Origin: Eonycteris spelaea
Lineage: Eukaryota > Chordata > Mammalia > Chiroptera > Pteropodidae
DNA length: 64,000 bases
Assembly (NCBI GenBank): GCA_003508835.1
Contig: PUFA01000014.1
Coordinates: forward strand, 1,054,001 to 1,118,000
Direction: 5' to 3'
A program made the translations under genes and the position numbers. The notes beneath the pieces are model-generated. The model did not search any database. It worked only from the letters and a program-made list of their open reading frames with translations, and was not told the DNA's origin. Of the stretch, positions 24,011 through 34,965 are shown piece by piece; within the stretch, counting starts at the first letter, position 1, and each line of letters opens with the position of its first letter.

Positions 24011-24496
24011 GTGGTCGGCAGGAGAGCTGGCAGAGTGAGAAGCGTCCCAACGGGGACGCGGTCCCCAACGTTGCTGCTCATATGCTACTGAAAGTGAGAA
24101 TCACGTGTCTTACAGCTTTCAGGTTATATTTAAATTTGCCACTGTAGACTATATAATTACAAAGGACACAGTTTTTAGCGTATTGAAATACGGGGACTTT
24201 AAAATAAAATGATCACCTGCCCCAAAAGGGTTTAACGGAACCTGAAGCCCACAGGATGGGCTGTGCGGCAAGCCCTCCCTCGGCAGCCAGTACTTCCTCG
24301 GCCCGTTTCCCCTGGAGCTGGCGTTTTCTTTCCGCTTTTCACAAAAATGTTGTCAATATGACACACTTTTGTGCTTGACGGACTTTTATTGACACTTCCT
24401 TGCAAACTTCATTTCCATACAAATGTATATGAGGATTAAAATTAATATCTGTTAATGCCTATGGCCGTAGACACTGAGTGTTTGAAATGTATTCTG
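24011..24496. other. Unassigned stretch
   Basis: AT-rich, single-copy in appearance. Nothing was recognised. Confidence 0.45.
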
Positions 24497-24627
24497 ATTT
24501 TTTTTTTTTTTACACTTACAGCACCTGGTCTTCCTAGGTGGTCTCCCATCCAAGGACTAACCAGGCCCGACCCTGCTTAGCTTCCAAGATCAGACGGGAT
24601 CAGGCTTGTTCAGGGTGGTATTATGAT
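24497..24627 (-). pseudogene. 5S rRNA-derived retrocopy, antisense, with poly(A) tail
   Basis: On the minus strand positions 24624 down to about 24515 follow 5S rRNA from ATACCACCCTG through AGCTAAGCAGGGTCGGGCCTGG and GGATGGGAGACC to GTGCTGTAAG. The segment missing from the copy at 7435 is present here. About the first ten 5S bases are lost. A T run on the plus strand (about 24499-24511) is its A tail. A short word TGATTT occurs on both sides and may be a weak target-site duplication. It is a retrocopy, not a working 5S gene. Confidence 0.88.
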
Positions 24628-24865
24628 TTAATTATTATTAAAAACATTAGAAGTATACAAGCGATCAGCAAAGCATGAATGTATTAAGTATAAGTAATTA
24701 GTAACATACAAATTAAACTTTGCAAAAATATGTTTTAATTATTTTTATTTATATTAACATTTTATAAAATATTTCACAAAATATTTGTAATGTGTAGAAC
24801 TTTTAAATATTGTATTTATTATTTTAATTTATTGTTTTATTTTTGTTTAATTCACTGGTATGGGT
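24628..24865. other. AT-rich unassigned stretch
   Basis: Very AT-rich text with no identified element. Confidence 0.5.
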
Positions 24866-25040
24866 ATGTTGGGTTAGAATGCCTGATTTCGAATCCTCTG
24901 AAACACACTAATGGCAGGAACCTGGGCGGGTCACTGCGTCTCTCTAAGTGTCACCTTTCCCATCTCAGAGCGGGAGTAGCCCTCATGGCCGCCTCGCTGC
25001 ACTGTCGTGAAGGACCAGAAAGCTCATACGGATGTAGACC
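24866..25040 (+). mobile_element. MIR SINE (sense)
   Basis: 'gggttagaatgcctgatttcgaatcc', 'ggcgggtcactgcgtctctctaag', 'ctttcccatctcagagcgggagtagccctcatgg' and 'cactgtcgtgaaggacc' follow the MIR core in order. Confidence 0.75.
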
Positions 25041-25450
25041 CTGGCCCACAGGATGGGTTGAGAAGTACCGGGATTTTCTATCTCATGTATTCCTTGCACA
25101 AAAAGTTGTCACAGCTTCCCGTTGCCACCTGTGGGGCCCCTCACAGTGCCTTTGGCAGCACACCGTGACATTCGTGTGTTTAATTCCATCCTCCCAACCA
25201 GGACCCTGTTAGTATGCGTTATTTAGAGCTTTTCATCAACACTCCTCTGCCACTTGCTCATTCAGTTTTCGTCCGCTAACACAGAGAAGTAGCAGCAGGT
25301 GCCGTGATTAAAATATACTAGGGAAGAGAAACCTTAGACTTGAGAAAATCCATTCCGTGCATTACGTTTGCTTCTGCCCGTTGGAGACAAGAACCGAAGC
25401 AGCGCGCTCTACGCTGTCGCTCCGGCGGGGACGCGAGCTCAGAGCCGCTG
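25041..25450. other. Unassigned stretch
   Basis: Nothing was recognised; the right part is GC-rich and leads into the L2 fragment. Confidence 0.45.
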
Positions 25451-25454
25451 TCCT

Positions 25455-25670
25455 GCCCCGCAGGATGCCACTTCCTCCAGGAAGCCTTTCCGGATGCCCC
25501 CGCAAGGCTGGCCTCCTGCATCTGCACGGCCCTGTCCTCGCAGTGTGTCCCGCAGCCCTAACGACATAACTCCGCGTGGAACCATCGCCTGCGCCTTCTG
25601 TCTCCCCCGCTGGAATGTGATCTGCACGCCCTGCTCACCTTGTATTCTCACCAGGCTTCCGTATGCCACA
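25455..25670 (+). mobile_element. L2 LINE, 3' region (sense)
   Basis: 'ccacttcctccaggaagcctttccgg', 'cttctgtctcccccgctggaatgtga' and 'ctgctcaccttgtattctcacc' are landmarks of the L2 3' region in correct order. The terminal 'gcacatagtagg' part is missing. Confidence 0.8.
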
Positions 25671-26080
25671 AACACTTCGCAAGCCCGTACATCGAGTGCA
25701 GACGTCTTGGCTTGGCTTGCAGATTGCTTCTGATTTTATTTACTCACGCTTGGTTCCCAGGGCGTGTCCCCCTTGCTCCCCTCACCCCGTCCCTTAGGAA
25801 TTCCCTCTGCACCTTAATTTCCCTTCAATCAACCCAAGATTCCCTCTGCATTCAGTGCAGCTGTTCGCGTGAGCCCTGCTACCCCCCCCCGCCATCTCCT
25901 GCTTCATGAGGGAGGACGCGCCCTTCAAATCGGCTTCTCTTTCCTGGTCCGTGCTCCCTGTGGGGGACACTCCTCCCTGTGGGGGACACTCCCTGATGTC
26001 AGCAGCATCACTGCTTGGATCTCTTCCTGCAAGTTACAGTCGGGCGGCCCTGGCATCCAACCCCAGCAGAGAGCTGGGCG
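25671..26080. other. Unassigned stretch with short tandem duplication
   Basis: A word of about 17 bases, 'cctgtgggggacactcc', is repeated back to back near 25958-25992. No gene or family was recognised. Confidence 0.5.
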
Positions 26081-26082
26081 TG

Positions 26083-26180
26083 AAGTTTTAATTTTAACCT
26101 TGACTCCGCTCTGTGATAAAGTTAGGCCATCTCTATGAGCCTCACTGTCCTTAATCGTAAATGAATAATAACAGATAACT
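26083..26180 (+). mobile_element. MIR SINE fragment (sense)
   Basis: 'ccttgactccgctctgtgataaagttaggccatctctatgagcctcactgtccttaatcg' resembles the MIR middle. It abuts the LTR that follows. Confidence 0.55.
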
Positions 26181-26182
26181 GC

Positions 26183-26321
26183 GTTGGAGGGATTCTCCAG
26201 AGAAACCGAAACAGAAGAGATAAACATATAGAGATAGGAAGGTAGGTAGATGATAGACAGACAGATGATAGATGATGATAGATGATGGATGGATAGATAG
26301 ATAGGTAGGTAGGTAGGTAGG

Positions 26322-26354
<33 letters not shown>

Positions 26355-26710
26355 GGACACAGATGGAGAGGGAGAGTGAAGCAGGGAAGAAGGAGGAGGG
26401 AGTGGACGCTGGCTCACAGCATAGCGGACGCAGGGAAAACTGAATGTTTCGGGGCCGGCGGGCAGCCTGGAGACACGGGAAGAGAGAATGTCGTAGCTCA
26501 AGCCCAAAGCCGTCTGGAGGCAGAATTCCTTCTTCCTCAGGGAATTTCTGTCTTTTTTTTGCTTACAGCCTTCGACTGATCAGATAAGGCCCACCCACAT
26601 GATGGAGGGCGATCTGCTTTACTCAAAGTATACTGACTAGTGCTGGACCAAACAACTGGGCACCGTAGTCTAACCAAGTTGACGATAAAATTTCCAGTCA
26701 CGATAACTGG
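26183..26710 (-). mobile_element. ERVL-type LTR (MLT2-like), antisense, with internal microsatellite
   Basis: The left end 'ggattctccagagaaaccgaaacag' and the right part, 'cttcgactgatcagataaggcccacccacatgatgg', 'gatctgctttactcaaagtatactg' and 'ctgggcaccgtagtctaaccaagttgacgataaaattt', are the two ends of an MLT2-like LTR read backwards. Between them a tetranucleotide repeat has expanded. No internal retroviral genes are present. The element matches the one at 38344-38995. Confidence 0.8.
26222..26356. repeat. GATA/GGTA/GACA compound microsatellite inside the LTR
   Basis: Successive blocks of GATA-, GGTA- and GACA-type units fill the part of the LTR where related copies have a TA-rich tract. 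On the plus strand it is purine-rich. Confidence 0.92.
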
Positions 26711-27973
26711 TAGAGTAAGGCGCATACTGAGTCACGTGACCTGAGAGGCATGCAGCGCATGCACGTGGTGGGCGTGACCACCTCCATCTGCTTCTCCACG
26801 CTGCAGGACCTTCAGGCTCTAAGGCATCATCGTTTGAGTCACTGGCTTTGTCACCACTGCTGACCTCTGGGCAGGGCTCTTTCTCTAGAAAGATGGAAAG
26901 AAAAGTGTGAGTGGGGTTTGACCAAATCTGGAAATTTTTTGCTTCATTTATTATTGCCAAAAACTATAAACTTTCACCTTCTCTAGACAAGATCTAATCC
27001 TTTTGCAGTTAATTTCTGGGAAAGGGTTCCTAGGACACCTTCAAATGGCATGTGAATGTCGTTTGGTTTGTCCAAAGTTCTTCTATGGTTACATCCTAAG
27101 GACTGTCAGAACAGTAGGCGGATATCAGTAGCCAGAAGCCACCGCACAGCTGGAAGATGTCATTTGAAGAGGACATGTCGTGAGCTGCTTTTAGGGTCCG
27201 CAGCAAGCTTCCCGGTCCGTCTTCACCGAAGCGAGTTCTGACGCTCCTTGAAAGAAACTGGGTCCTCGCTGCCATCCATTTCCTCCTCCGCATCAGAGAG
27301 CTAAAGTCGACGTGTCTGGAGTGCACCCCAGACTTCTGCTAAAAACCGTTATTAGCATGTACGTGTTGTGAGTCCAAATGAGAAACACAAATGGTGGCCC
27401 CGTTCTGTTCCCCACACCTAACGATTGCTGGTTTCAATTAAGGAACGTCGCCCCACTGTAATTTTCCTGGACCTGAAAATTAATGGCTGCCTGAAACCTA
27501 GCAACAGTTTTAGGAAAACGGACTTTAATTTTGTCAAGTGTCACTCGGCTGTCATTAGCCATGCTTGTGCTCCACTGTGTGAGACCGTGGGCAGGAGGGT
27601 TAGGGATGAGAGCTCTGAGTGGTGCCATCAGCTATTCAGCCTTTTCTGGGTTTGGGCTGTTTGGCTGCAGAAGAATTATTATTTTTTGTTGCTGTTGGTG
27701 AAAGGAAATTTCTCTTGCTTCCACTGTAGAACATGGTAGAATTAGACGTGGTGGCATCTATTCATGTACTTAGTGACACCATCAGCCATTATAAATTCAC
27801 TGGTATTGAACTCACTCCAGGTGCCTTTAAATGACCACTGTGGAGTTGGGGTGAAAGTGGGCGGCCATTTAAATATGAACTGGTTTGAAGGAGAGAGTAG
27901 GAAAGTAAGGAACTTGACCCAGAGAGGAGCATGTGAACTCAATATGGAAGGGAGTGAGCGTTTTCTGTTCAGG
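26711..27973. other. Unassigned, single-copy-looking stretch
   Basis: No gene or repeat was recognised. The part 27430-27900 has an even, non-repetitive composition and carries CCTAGCAAC (27497-27505), an RFX/X-box half-site-like word. Whether it is conserved cannot be judged from one sequence. Confidence 0.4.
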
Positions 27974-27997
27974 TTTTTTTTTTTTTTTTTTTTTTTT
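27974..27997. repeat. Poly(T) tract of 24 bases
   Basis: An uninterrupted T run. It could be the tail of an antisense retrocopy to its right, but there is no AATAAA at the right distance on the minus strand and no target-site duplication was seen. Confidence 0.85.
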
Positions 27998-30000
27998 AAC
28001 TACAGTTAAGGACACTGATCTCCTGGGTGTCCTTAGTCTGTCACTTAAAATATTGCATTTAAATAGTGCCTCATGCCCCCGGCAAGTCTGTACCTATATC
28101 AACCAGAAACGAAAAACTCTGTCATATGAAAACAGACAGACATCCAGGAGAAGAGAGAGGACCCTGAGCCACGGCTCACTCAGCTGTACACGGCCAGGCC
28201 CCTGCCGGGCGGGAGTCGTGCGGGGAGGACGGACAGAGGGAGGAGGTCAGCCCTCCCTCACTCTCCCACCCAACCCCAGGGATGCTGGGCCTGTGGGGCG
28301 TGAGGGTGCCACCCCTGTCAGCTGTGTGAGGTGTTGCCGCGTCCAAGAAAACATGTTCGCTTCTATTGTTACCACATCATTCTCGGTTCCAACCTCTGCC
28401 GTCAGCTACGGCCCCATCTTCCATAAGCGTGGATGACTGACGGACTGGATGGTCAGACAGAAACTGCCTAACACGGTCCCCTCACCTGTGCCCTCCCCTT
28501 CCGCCTCCCTGTGAGTATGATAAACAGCACGCGAGAGCACGGGGGGACACGTGTGCATCTGACCACACAAGCTCTTACATTTATGAACGTGCAGTCACGC
28601 AACAGACATGCATCACGTACCTGCGACATCCCAGTCCCCGGTTTGGCGCTTCAGAAGGGTCCGCATGTTTCATCCTTGGGAGAGCACTGTGCAGCAGGCT
28701 TTCTGACCACTTTCCAGGAGCCGTAGCTGAGCCTCAGGGGTGAGCCAGTGCCGGGGTGCTCAGGGGTGAGCGGGCGCCAGGTGGCCAAGGCGGATCTGCC
28801 TGGCCTGTGTCCTTTTGTCTCGAAACCGCTGTACTGTCACGATGACAACTAACGACGTCCTAAATGCTGCAAAGACAGTGACGGTCACTCCGGCAATCAA
28901 CTCTCTCTAGACTTCGCGGGTCCTCTCGCACTTTAGACGTGGTCTAACCTTTGAGCAGCAGGAGCAGGGGGGTCCATCCCTGCATTAGCAGGACAGGGTA
29001 CAGCTGGGGGCCCACTGTGTTCACTACCAATCCTTTAAATTGAGCCAAATTAGTCCAGAAGACCCCAGTTTGCTACAGCAGGCCGTCTCCTCCAAGAAAT
29101 CCAGCCCGCTCAGCCACAGTGGCTCAGCGACCGGGCCCAGAGTTGGACTGCAGGCCAAGCCACTCACGCCCGCAGTGTTCAAGACACTAAGGACTGACGT
29201 GTTCAAGGCGGAACAGGATTTATGGATCCCCTTACCGATTTGCCGAAAGCCGGCTTTTGCTGCCTAAGGGCCAGCCATGAGCACGCTCTGGGTGCAGTTC
29301 AGATACATGCCCAGGGCGCAGCTCTGCGGGCGGCTGCCAGGAACAAGGGAGAGAACAGGGGGTGAGGGGAGAGAGAGAAATTATTTTACAGATGAGATGC
29401 CTGCTCCAGGGACAGCCGGCGGTGATGAGAAAAAAAAAATCACCGTAGCATCATTCGCAGACAATGGACGGTTGGAGACCTTGTCACACTAACCATTGAG
29501 TGGCAAGACCGATTTATGGGCGGGCCATAATGGTGAGGGAACAAAGACTGCTTTGCTCTGGCACATTCGGAGAGGAGCGGAGGCGATGGAGGAGAAAGGG
29601 GCCGGGGGGCGTGGGTTCCGAGAAAAGCCTCATCAGAACGTGCACTCACGGGCCTGACCTGAAGGCAAAGAGAAGACGGGGCAATTCGTTATTACGAACA
29701 TCGCTTCTCGCGCGTGTGGGTTGATCGCTGGGGGCGCCGATGCGGACTCGGTGGCACACACGGCTGTGTCAGCTCAGGTCACTGCTGCACAGAGCTCTAC
29801 CAAGCACCACGACGCAGAGGGAAGAGCATGGCTCGGGCCGCTTTCTTGGAAGATGGGAGAGATGACGGCGTGTCTGGCGAGGGAAGATGTGCAAAGCCAA
29901 CGAAAAGCCAACCAGCCCTAAGTCATGACGCTTCTTGCCGGGGTCCTGGGCCCTGAGACAATCAACGCAATCGTTGTTTCCCGTTGATCGTTTTGTGTTT
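27998..30000. other. Unassigned stretch
   Basis: No coding gene or dispersed repeat could be assigned. A near-duplicate word, 'caggggtgagc', occurs twice at 28736-28770. A 9-base A run lies near 29431. The stretch 28900-29350 has an LTR-like flavour but no landmark I can name. Confidence 0.4.
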
Positions 30001-30115
30001 CTTTACTGTCTGCCCCCTACACATCTCACTGCAAGTTCACTGAGAGCAAAGATTTGTGTCAATGGTGCCTGGCACACGGTAGATACTTAATATACCTGTT
30101 GAGTGAATTGTCGGC
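30001..30115 (+). mobile_element. L2 LINE 3' end (sense)
   Basis: 'ctgccccctacacatctcactgcaagttcactgagagcaaag', 'ggtgcctggcacacggtagatacttaatatacctgttgagtgaat' is the typical L2 3' terminus. Confidence 0.88.
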
Positions 30116-30530
30116 TTCTACGCATTCGTCCATTCGTTTGAAAATGGCTACCATGTGCTGGGGGCTAACATAGAAATATACTCAGTGGCGATATGGGCAT
30201 TGGACAGAAGGAGAATATCGGGATATAAGGGAAGTGACAGGTGGCTATTTTGATTTGAGCAATCAGGGGATGCCTGTGATGTTTCAGCCGAGATTGTATA
30301 ATGAGAAGAGCCAGACATTCAAATATCAGAAGGAACATGTGGCAGGGGGAGTGGTGACGAAAACACCCTCAAATAGGAGCAATCTTTATCTGCTTGAGGA
30401 ACAGAAAAGTACAGTGCAGCTGGGGCTGAGTCTGTCTGCTCATGTGTTTGTTTGTTCATTCAGGTCTTCATTGCCTCACTCACCCACTCTTTATCTGATA
30501 AGATGGGCTCTGCGCTAGGTAGACAGAACT
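30116..30530 (-). mobile_element. L2 LINE fragments (antisense)
   Basis: 'ccatgtgctgggggctaacatag', then 'aagtgacaggtggctattttgatttgagc', 'gaagagccagacattcaaatatcag', 'aggaacatgtggcag' follow the reversed L2 internal region. A second reversed L2 3' end begins at about 30440 ('ttgttcattcaggtcttcattg', 'gggctctgcgctaggtag'). It lies head to head with the sense L2 on its left. Confidence 0.7.
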
Positions 30531-31060
30531 CAGGAACATCCAGCTTGAATTCTGTTCTCCGGGTGCGACAGTCTAATGAGACGGCCTTCAGGGGTCAGAG
30601 CGAACAGAGGCACTGTGGGCTTTCGAGGCACCACCGACCGTCCTCGACATCCCTGAGACGTTTCCAGAAGTCCAGACGGTCACAACCACCATTTCCCTAA
30701 TACGTGACTACGTCAGGCGCCTTTTCCACAGTGTTAACGTTTGCACTGGTGGTTTCAAAGCAACGGTGCCAACCACTGCTGGCACTTCAGCGTGAAGCGG
30801 TGTGGCCACATGCTGCATCTGCAGTCGTGAAAAAACAGCAGTGAAAAATAAAAGCCGGTTCCGTTTAAGAATGTTCTTGATGAGTCAGTAACACTATTCA
30901 TTTTATTAAATTCTATCTTCGAGTTCATGTTCTCTAAATATTCTTTATGATGAAACAGGAAGTACTCGTAAAGTATTTCTGTACGTGTTGCAGTTCAAAG
31001 GTTTTCTCCAGGATATCGTCATGTGATTGTTTGAGTTGCCAGCTGAACTAGCCAGATTTT
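30531..31060. other. Unassigned stretch
   Basis: Nothing could be identified. Confidence 0.45.
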
Positions 31061-31064
31061 TTTT

Positions 31065-31915
31065 TTCATGAAACGCCATATTTACTTGGAAGAATCTCTG
31101 ATGGCAAACTTTGATCACTCAGCTAGAGTGGCAGACATAGTCTTAAAAATGAACAGCATCAGCCTGTTGCTTCGAGGAAATCAATTGGCAATTTTTATTG
31201 CCAATATTATAAAGTTCAAACTCTCAAGAGGAAATTATAATTTTGGAAAACTCGAATCCGCCACTGGGATCTTAACAGCTTCCCAATAAGTAAAGACTTT
31301 CCTGATGAACTTGGTGGTGAAATAGTAAATGCGATTTTTTTAAAGATAATTATAATAAAGTATGTTAATATTTTTAAGAGCTGTCTAATTCAAGTGATCC
31401 AGTAATTTTTCAAATGACAAGGCATAATGTTAAAAAAAATCACACACAGAGAAAGGACACATTTGTAATGCACGCTAGACCAACGAATTTTAATGTACAA
31501 TAGTATGGGCATTTGCACAAAATAAAACTTTCCATATTTACCTGAAAAGATTACTAAAATAGTCTTCCCTTTTCCAACTACATATCTGCATGTTGCAACA
31601 GACAGAATGCAGAAGCAAAGATCAGAATCTTGTTCTGGTCTGTGAAGGCAGACATTACAGAGTTACAGGATACGTAAAACAAGGTCATGCTTCTTGCTAA
31701 TTTGGTGTCTTGAAAAAGTTATTTTTCTATTGAAAAATATCATTTATATTAGCATGTAATCGATTTAATATTGTTACTTTAACATAAATTAATAAATATA
31801 TTTTTAAATTTCTCAGTTTTAATTTTTTATATGATATGTATTGATAGATACAATCCACATAAACAAAACAAAGCTTTCTGGAGACCAAAATGTTTGAGAA
31901 GCATCACTCTGTGGT
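31065..31915 (+). pseudogene. hAT-family DNA transposon, 3' part of a dead transposase gene
   Basis: This is the C-terminal half of a mammalian hAT (Charlie-like) transposase gene plus its 3' end. A 74-residue piece at 31068-31289 is still open and reads like the region containing 'KMNSISLLLRGNQL'. Beyond a stop the similarity continues through 'acagcttcccaataagtaaagac', 'cttttccaactacatatctgcatgttgcaacagacagaatgcagaagc' (the hAT dimerisation region) and 'taaattaataaatat'. It ends in 'gagaccaaaatgtttgagaagc', a degenerate copy of a hAT terminal repeat. Stops, indels and the missing 5' half make it inactive. Related domesticated genes exist in mammals (SCAND3/ZMYM6-type), but there is no sign of one here. 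Confidence 0.8.
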
Positions 31916-32185
31916 ACAGTGAGAAACAAAATTTGGAACTACATTAAGGTCAAAAGTATAGGAAATTTCTAATTATTTGGATTTGTAGGCAAAACTAATG
32001 ATGAAAAATCCTCCCAATGATACTTGTATAGGTCATTAAAAATAAGTTTCCGTCTAAAAATAAACAAAAAATTCTCACGAATCATTCATAACATAGAATG
32101 TGTTTTTCTGGCATATATCACAGTCATTATTTTACTCGAAGCACAACTGACGTTTGTCGATGGCTTTCCACGCACAGGGGTCTGT
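31916..32185. other. Unassigned AT-rich stretch
   Basis: Nothing was identified. Confidence 0.45.
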
Positions 32186-32189
32186 CCCA

Positions 32190-32335
32190 GGCGATTTATA
32201 TGTTTTAATGTATTTAATTCTCAAGTCAGTCCTATAAGGTACATCCTATTATCTTTATGTTTTAGATGAGGAATTTAAAGTAAAAGGGGTTAAGTCATTC
32301 TCCCAATATTTCCCAGCAGCACACGCGGCGTCTGC
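32190..32335 (-). mobile_element. MIR SINE (antisense)
   Basis: 'tttaattctcaagtcagtcctataaggtacatcctattatc', 'ttttagatgaggaatttaaag', 'gttaagtcattctcccaa' follow the reversed MIR. Confidence 0.8.
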
Positions 32336-33230
32336 AGCCCACGAGATGCGTGTAATCCACAGAAGACAGTGAACACAATAGGCCACGTGCTTTGATATTT
32401 TTCTAAAACGCCGTTTCTGCAGGCAGGTTGACATTTTGCCTTGCAGACAACGCGGTCGCTCTGTGATGCCGAAAGTGGCTCCGATCCCTGGAGTCGTCCC
32501 GTGTGATGTCACCCGCCTTCATCGCAGCCACTCCGTGATGCGCACACACACGTCACGTGTGCCGAGTAGGATGGAAGGTTCGTTCTCTCTTTCTCTTTAA
32601 AATATTAAAATCCGTACATTTGCTATGCACAACCTATTAGGTCCCCCATAAATGAACATAATTCCCTAAGTAACTTTGGGATTTTCATTTAATTTCGTTA
32701 TGCTTTAGCCTTCTGACTAATGAGCCACCGAAGATTCTAATGGCGACAGAGTCAGTACCGGCATCTGCAGGCGGGAGAGGAAGGAGCCAGCCGGACCTTC
32801 AGATCCGCTGCCCACCTCCTCGGGCTGTGCCGGCGTTTGGGCTCTCGGCCAGTGACCCAGGCCGCCTCGGCCCCAGCGCGCCAAGCACCGCCCAGCCGGC
32901 TCTGGTTTAGAGTACTCCATTTATCAAAACAGTGTGTTATGTTGAAAAGCTATTTGATGTCAAAGCAGCCACATGACCCTTTTATGTGTGCTTTTCCTGG
33001 AATAAGAAATCAATTTGCCCATTTTAAACAGAGTTGGGGCCTAAAGAGACTTGAGCTAGAGCTGTGTTCATAAACCCGTGACAAAAATGTACTTGGAGAA
33101 GCATCTTCTTGCCCTCCTGGACTCACAGGGCGTTGGGAAGGGAGGGACAAGTCTTTTAAGGGCCCACCTGGCAGGTAGAGCTCCCCCCTCAGCCTGCCTC
33201 AGGCTCATCTGGGGCCCGGTTAGAGACAGC
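32336..33230. other. Unassigned stretch
   Basis: No gene or repeat was assigned. GC-rich at 32750-32910. Confidence 0.45.
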
Positions 33231-33234
33231 AGGC

Positions 33235-33355
33235 TGAGCCACACCTGCGCGTTTGACTCAGCAAAGTCCTGACTTGGGACCCAGGAATCTGCATTTTTAC
33301 AAGTACACCAGGTGACGAGGATGCGAGGCTTTGGACCATGATTTGAGAACCAATG
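33235..33355 (+). mobile_element. MER5-type non-autonomous hAT element, 3' part
   Basis: 'gacccaggaatctgcatttttacaagtacaccaggtgacgaggatgcgagg', then 'ggaccatgatttgagaaccaatg' match the second half of a MER5-like element, ending in a hAT terminal repeat. Confidence 0.75.
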
Positions 33356-33970
33356 TTTTCCCCTTGGCTTCCTCTTCCAAGAATGACGTCCACTGACTGT
33401 TCCACACACCCCTTCCTCCCGCCCCACCCCAATAATGAGTTTTCAGGGGTTCTGTGCACGTAAGGGGGCTTCGTCCTGCAGTTCAGAAGCATAGTGAGGC
33501 CCCCCAAACACAGAGCTTCGGTCGTGACTTTCCTCTAAGCTGCAGACGTCACGCTGGAGTGCTCGGTTTGCTCAGGACGCCTTTGTGGTGCATCGTAGGG
33601 GCCTCTCCGTCCCCAAGGTGTGGCTGGAGGGATGACACCAGCTCCAGGTGGTAAAAGGGGGTTCCCAAGTCAGGGCGAGTGACTCGGGAGCAGGCGGAGC
33701 CCTGGCGTGGAGGACTTCCTCCAAGTCATTAGGCGTGCTTCTGTGAAGAGCACAGAAAGCCAAGCCATCATGGCAAACCCAGGAAGCCAACGTGCCGGAG
33801 GAAGAGGTCACCGACGGCTCTCCAGAGGGACGCTCTGTTGGTGGCCCTCCACCCAGAGCTGCGGCAGCCGCTCGCTGAGTGTGAAGCCTGCACACTCTGA
33901 AGGACGAGCCAAGAGGTTGGCAGAGAAGAGCCAGAGTCCTCTGGGTTGAGCCAGTCGCTAGACCCTCTCT
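33356..33970. other. Unassigned stretch
   Basis: GC-moderate DNA with no recognised element. Open frames overlap on both strands and lack family features. Confidence 0.45.
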
Positions 33971-33974
33971 AGTT

Positions 33975-34965
33975 TAAGAAATCTTTCTTCACCCTGAGAT
34001 CATAAAAATAGCCTACTCGATTGTCTTTTGTTTTATAATTTTTCCTTTCGATTTAAGAATTTATCTATTTGGAGTTTAACAAACAGACATGAAAAAGGAA
34101 TCCAACTTTATTTCTCTCCATGCAGTGAGTCGGTTTTTTAAACACTATGCAACTAAATAATGGATAGTTTTGCAAGTTACTTGTGATGCTACATATATCA
34201 CATTCCAGTCTTCTGTAAGTTTTGTTCTACTGGTTTGTTCTTGCACAAAGTCAGACGGTTGGTTATATTTGTTTCTGCATTTATTTGTGTTGAACTAAGG
34301 CTTTGTTCTATTTCTAATTAACGAGTCGAGTGATTTCCCTGCATCCAACTTTCTTGTTCAAGCTACTTATTCTTCCATTTACATTTTAGAGTCAACTCAT
34401 CAAATGCCTTTCTATTCTGTTGAGATTTTGAAAAAAAACTTACTGAATTTCAATGTAATTTAGAAAACATTTTATTTTCATAAAACTGTATAATCTTATG
34501 TATGAAAATACTATTTCTCTACTTGTTTTATTCTATATTATTTTTAACTATTCTATTAAGATATTGTGCATTACTTGTTAATCTTTAAATATTTTGTTAT
34601 TGCATATGATCTAATGTTTGGTATTATAACTTCTGGTTTACTATTACCAGTAAAGAGGAATGCTTCTGAATTTCATGAGCTGATCTTATATCAGGCAAAA
34701 TTTTTAAACACACAGGTTCTAATAATACTACTATTTATTACCATGGATTTCCTATTCAAATAGTTGTGTCATCTCCAAATAATGACCTGTTTTTATCTTC
34801 TTTTCAATTATTTTTGTTCATATCTATTTTTTGTTTTATTATGTGGCTAGAATTTCGAAGTCTCTGTTGGACAGCAGCAAACACTCTTGATTTGTTTCTA
34901 AATTTATAAAAAATGTCTAACGTCTCCTTTGACTATGATGTTGGTCAAAAATTTCTGGCAAGAAT
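33975..34965 (-). mobile_element. Old L1 LINE, ORF2 segment (antisense)
   Basis: The plus strand reads as reversed ORF2: 'aagaaatctttcttcaccctgagatcataaaaatag', 'aggaatccaactttatttctctccatgcagtgagtcgg', and near the end 'gctagaatttcgaagtctctgttgg' and 'ctatgatgttggtc'. The copy is AT-rich, heavily diverged and has no intact reading frame. Confidence 0.7.

Noticed and set aside
23599..24081. A 160-codon minus-strand frame rich in T, H, P and R
   Set aside because: It is produced by the degenerate GT-rich minisatellite at 23848-24010.
27974..28440. An antisense processed pseudogene to the right of the 24-base T run
   Set aside because: There is no AATAAA at the correct distance and no target-site duplication or recognisable gene body.
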